Shown piece by piece: positions 61,505 through 64,000 of a DNA stretch of 64,000 bases. Both the position numbers and the translations under genes were made by a program. The notes under the pieces are model-generated. The model did not search any database. It was not told the origin of the DNA and saw only the letters and a program-made list of their open reading frames with translations. Within the stretch, counting starts at the first letter, position 1; every line of letters starts with the position of its first letter. Source of the stretch: CAYQVO01 sp964421085 (GTDB taxonomy: Bacteria; Bdellovibrionota_C; UBA2361; CAYQVO01); NCBI GenBank assembly GCA_964421085.1, contig CAYQVO010000012.1:20942-84941 (forward strand), in the 5' to 3' direction.

Positions 61505-62629
61505 ATGGCAGAAGTTGAAGGGGCAGAAGGGGCAACCCATGGAGCAGATGACGAGGAAGGCCTTCAAGATTTAAGTGCTTTTTCCATGGGGCCTGGAGTC
61601 ATGGCGATTGATCCCCATGGCCTTGTCGACAAGCAGGAAGTCTTTGCTGTACGGCAGAGAATCCTAAAAGAATTGTTTGGAGACCTTGCCGAGTATTGCA
61701 TGATCCCTAAAGGGTTTCATCATTGCCAACTTGAAACCTGTGAGATGAATCTTGATGGTATGGATGATGATTCACTCAAGCATCTTATTGAGCACCCCCA
61801 GGGACAGATCATAAATCCACAATATCAGCACCATGAGGCCATACAGCTATTTGGTCTATTGCTTGCCGGTGATCATGTGCTTTGTAAAGACAGAGATCCT
61901 TTAAGGCCACTTGTAGGTGCCTATCTGTGTGGACCTCCAGGCTGTGGAAAAACTCATATAATGGCAGCATATGCATTGAAGCTCAGGGAACATCTGGATA
62001 TTCGGCTTGAGAATTTCTACCGCAATCTGGACGAACAGATCATAGAAATTCTTGCTGAAAAAATGTGCGCAATGGCTAACGACCCGTATGAAGAGAGTGC
62101 TAAATCTTATGATCTGGAAAATGATTCAGGCGAAAACCATGTTGCAACTCCCGAGGAAGTATTTGAACAGAGAGTTCAGGGCCTAAAGCAGAGATGTTCA
62201 TATTTTGATATAAAACCAACAGATGTTCTTTATATAGGATTTGATCCTTTATTTGAATTATGGACAAGTCCTGAAAGAAGTGATGCGCTTGAAGCTCTAA
62301 TTAAGGTGCCTGTTGTGTTTATCGATGACATGCATCCAAAAGATGATCCTGAACGTTTGGCTCTGATTCAGCATGTAATTGAAAGAAGATACGAAGAAGG
62401 ACAGCCTGCCACCTTTATAACAAGCAATCGAGACACTGAAAAACTTGTTCAAGGAAATGAGGATTTGGCGCAACGGGTCACAAGCCGTTGCGGTGAGCTT
62501 TTTTACAAAATTGATTTTACAGGCTGTGATGACTGGCGTATCACGGTTCGGCAGAGAAAGATTGAAATTGTTCGAAAAAGGGTGCAGGGAATGCTGGCTG
62601 AGGAAGGGATAACACCGAAGTCAATCTGA
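61505..62629 (+). CDS. AAA+ ATPase, DnaC/ZapE-like
   Basis: 374 residues; ATG with AGGTGG upstream. An acidic ~25-residue start and a unique ~110-residue N-terminal region precede Walker A GPPGCGKTH (~140-148), Walker B VPVVFIDDMHP, sensor 1 ATFITSNRD and an arginine-finger-like region LAQRVTSRCGEL. The order and the DDMH box resemble DnaC/IstB helicase loaders and ZapE/AFG1-like ATPases. An acidic insert of ~50 residues (NDPYEESAKSYDLENDSGEN) sits between Walker A and B. The AT-richer codon use differs from the flanking chromosome. It may be a replication or defence ATPase of the island; the partner is unknown. Confidence 0.65.
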   Translation: MAEVEGAEGATHGADDEEGLQDLSAFSMGPGVMAIDPHGLVDKQEVFAVRQRILKELFGDLAEYCMIPKGFHHCQLETCEMNLDGMDDDSLKHLIEHPQGQIINPQYQHHEAIQLFGLLLAGDHVLCKDRDPLRPLVGAYLCGPPGCGKTHIMAAYALKLREHLDIRLENFYRNLDEQIIEILAEKMCAMANDPYEESAKSYDLENDSGENHVATPEEVFEQRVQGLKQRCSYFDIKPTDVLYIGFDPLFELWTSPERSDALEALIKVPVVFIDDMHPKDDPERLALIQHVIERRYEEGQPATFITSNRDTEKLVQGNEDLAQRVTSRCGELFYKIDFTGCDDWRITVRQRKIEIVRKRVQGMLAEEGITPKSI

Positions 62630-62684
62630 TAATCCGAGCGTCAGCGGGTTGATATGTGGAGCTGGCGTGTTGAGGCTTTAAATG

Positions 62685-62705
62685 GAGGCTGCCCCATTAA
62701 TCGTC
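62685..62705 (+). repeat. 21-bp direct repeat, copy 2 (solo IS-type end)
   Basis: Exact copy of 59834-59854. The bases that follow (AGGGTTTGAAAGG) are unrelated to the IS, so this is a solo end of a related element or the other flank of a 2.85-kb unit made of IS, small ORFs and ATPase. Confidence 0.8.
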
Positions 62706-62717
62706 AGGGTTTGAAAG

Positions 62718-62778
62718 GTGGACTCCAGTCTGGAATGATCCAGACGAGGTTTAAAGAACTTTCGTTCAAGGAGTCCAC
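62718..62778 (+). promoter_or_regulatory. Nested stem-loop covering a ribosome binding site
   Basis: GTGGACTCC (62718-62726) pairs perfectly with GGAGTCCAC (62770-62778). The inner stem GTCTGG-AATGAT-CCAGAC lies within it. The 3' strand of the outer stem contains the GGAG of the ribosome binding site for the ORF at 62782. Folding would hide that site, so translation of the small ORF may be switched. Confidence 0.5.
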
Positions 62779-62781
62779 AAA

Positions 62782-62934
62782 ATGAGTAAAGCGATATTCA
62801 ACAAAGACAATCAAGCAGAAGGAGTATCTTTTTTCTCAGTGATGAATTCTGAGGCGATTCAGGAGGCTCTCTCTGAGCGAAGCAATCTGGCGGCACTGGC
62901 TTTTGGGGGAAGGTCAAACAGGAGAAAACTCTAA
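62782..62934 (+). CDS. 50-residue ORF behind a structured leader
   Basis: ATG 62782 with AAGGAG eight bases upstream; stop TAA at 62932-62934. The product begins MSKAIFNKDNQAEGVSFFSV, continues with a helical NSEAIQEALSERSNLAALAF, and ends basic (GGRSNRRKL). I do not recognise it. It could be an intact small protein or the start of a truncated gene. The remaining non-coding parts of 62630-63122 show only the 21-bp repeat and the leader hairpin. Confidence 0.4.
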   Translation: MSKAIFNKDNQAEGVSFFSVMNSEAIQEALSERSNLAALAFGGRSNRRKL

Positions 62935-63122
62935 TTCAGGCTGGTACTAAATAAGGGGGCTGTTCAGGAGCGCGAAGTGTGGGCACAACGATGGCAGTGG
63001 AACAGCGAAGGGGAACCGGGATTCGGGCGGCCTCTTCCGCTCTCGATGGCGAGCGATGCGAATGCCAAGGCGTATCCTCCCTGTTCTGAATATAGCGCTC
63101 CGCACCCCCTGTTATAGGAAGC

Positions 63123-64000
63123 CTACTTCTCTATTCCGAGCGCCTTCGCTCTCGCCCCGTAGCTCTTGAAGTCGCGAGAGTACAAATCTTGAAGCAATCG
63201 AAGGCAGTTCTCAGCCCGGTGCGTCCAGCCGCCGCCGGCCTTCAACTCCCTGAAGAGTTCATTTCCGTTGTGGATCCGAAGATCGGCAAGGCCGGAGGTC
63301 AAAAGATGGGACGCCACAGCGTATGAAGGAACCTCCGGGTGCTGAATCTCCGCTTCGGTTAGTTTCATCACGAAATAGTCGGCAGCGGCGAAATAGGCCA
63401 GTTTCGGCGATTTGTTTTTGATGTGTGATCGAACCTCCTCGATAATTCCCGAGAGCTGAGCGCCGAATTCGACCACCGCGTTGTCCGCTATCGCAAACGC
63501 GTAGTCGCTGTCTCTGCAGGACTCGATGAACGGGCGAAGGATAGAATCCTCTCTCAAGATAGCTAAACTTACCGGGATTGAATCGAGGTTGGACGCGTTC
63601 CGGCAGGCTTGTGCAAATGCATTGTCTCTCGCATGCGCCCTCTCTTCGAACCGGATGCGATCGGCGCCGTAGTAGCGGCAATACTGCTCCTCCGAGATAC
63701 CTTCTGTTCCGAGTTCGCGTCCATACTGCTGAATATAGGGATGTCCCATGCCCATCCGGAGCACCTGATAGGCGGGGCCGCTGCTCGCTCGCGCCGCGCG
63801 GTCGTCGGTAAGAGCAAAGTTGTCGAATGTCATTCCACAGAGATCGGACGTTGCTCCGAGAATCTCGAAGTTCGCCTCGAAGATGCTCCCTCCCAAATAA
63901 GGCATCTCTTTGATTGAATCGGTATCGATTCGGGCCAAAAGAATATTAGGGAAGCTCTGATCAAGTCTAAAAAGTGCCTTAATTGAGCCATTCCGGACGG
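63123..64000 (-). CDS. Unrecognised protein, 5' end beyond the window
   Basis: The frame is open from the right edge (reading VRNGSIKALFRLDQSFPNIL at the border) to a stop at 63123, at least 291 residues. A TTG at 63938 is only an apparent start. The visible part is soluble, mixed alpha/beta, with segments YLGGSIFEANFEILGATSDL, DRAARASSGPAYQVLRMGMG, and PSYAVASHLLTSGLADLRIH. No motif is recognised. Base composition is back to that of the core chromosome, so it may lie outside or at the edge of the island. Confidence 0.55.
   Translation of the reverse strand, partial: VRNGSIKALFRLDQSFPNILLARIDTDSIKEMPYLGGSIFEANFEILGATSDLCGMTFDNFALTDDRAARASSGPAYQVLRMGMGHPYIQQYGRELGTEGISEEQYCRYYGADRIRFEERAHARDNAFAQACRNASNLDSIPVSLAILREDSILRPFIESCRDSDYAFAIADNAVVEFGAQLSGIIEEVRSHIKNKSPKLAYFAAADYFVMKLTEAEIQHPEVPSYAVASHLLTSGLADLRIHNGNELFRELKAGGGWTHRAENCLRLLQDLYSRDFKSYGARAKALGIEK

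Noticed and set aside
61374..61574. 66-codon ORF upstream of the AAA+ ATPase
   Set aside because: It runs out of frame into the ATPase gene, has no ribosome binding site and no motif.

Overview
The window is a stretch of chromosome from a flagellated, Gram-negative-type bacterium, probably an uncultured lineage. Evidence for this is an outer-membrane-type beta protein, a lipobox M23/LysM lipoprotein of NlpD type, sigma-54/FlgSR-type flagellar control, Pro/Thr-repeat surface proteins and two short N gaps typical of a draft or metagenome scaffold. Most of it is moderately GC-rich. I cannot assign a phylum from sequence alone.

Layout: 1-3.3 kb holds the end of a ferredoxin-NADP reductase, three small unrecognised genes, a stand-alone sigma region 4-like protein and a beta-barrel-like secreted protein. 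3.3-7.8 kb is a sigma-54-type promoter followed by an enhancer-binding protein, a TPR protein, a soluble histidine kinase and an NtrC-type regulator (FlgSR/FleSR-like), joined by ATGA overlaps. 7.8-10.4 kb is a decaying two-component locus: a receiver remnant and a frameshifted hybrid kinase. 10.5-14.0 kb has a membrane glycosyltransferase and, on the minus strand, a two-gene unit that looks like a divergent MotA/ExbB plus MotB/ExbD-type motor whose B subunit carries a very long Ala-rich coiled coil. 14.3-20.6 kb is the flagellar basal body/export operon flgBC-fliEF-fliHIJ-motE, with no fliG between fliF and fliH.

20.6-26.7 kb has a GT2 glycosyltransferase, an orphan transhydrogenase alpha subunit, pyrE, trpS (interrupted by an N gap), an HTH gene remnant and ilvC. 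27.0-39.2 kb is the classical secE-nusG-rplKAJL-rpoBC cluster, with hairpins in several intergenic gaps and a REP-like palindrome between rplJ and rplL. 39.2-47.0 kb carries a PHP phosphatase, two envelope glycosyltransferase genes, a chemoreceptor-tail remnant, a small bacterial histone-fold gene, and serA-serC. 47.1-50.9 kb resumes the flagellar genes (sigma-54-type promoter, fliK-flgD-flgE). 51-58.3 kb holds a subtilase with a Thr-Pro stalk, a second hybrid kinase, a MIP18/DUF59 protein, a membrane methyltransferase with a DnaJ-like protein, and pcm-nlpD.

A tRNA-Arg(CCT) at 58.56 kb marks a change of character. Its 3' end is imperfectly repeated 92 bp downstream. What follows is AT-richer DNA with a P-loop protein, an inactive IS3-family element, overlapping tiny ORFs, a DnaC/ZapE-like AAA+ ATPase, a 21-bp direct repeat, a 50-codon ORF behind a hairpin that covers its ribosome binding site, and an unrecognised gene running off the right edge. 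I read this as an accessory island inserted at the tRNA. The three things most worth a second look are the motor-like pair (12.1-14.0 kb), the histone-fold gene (44.3 kb) and the island (58.6-64 kb).
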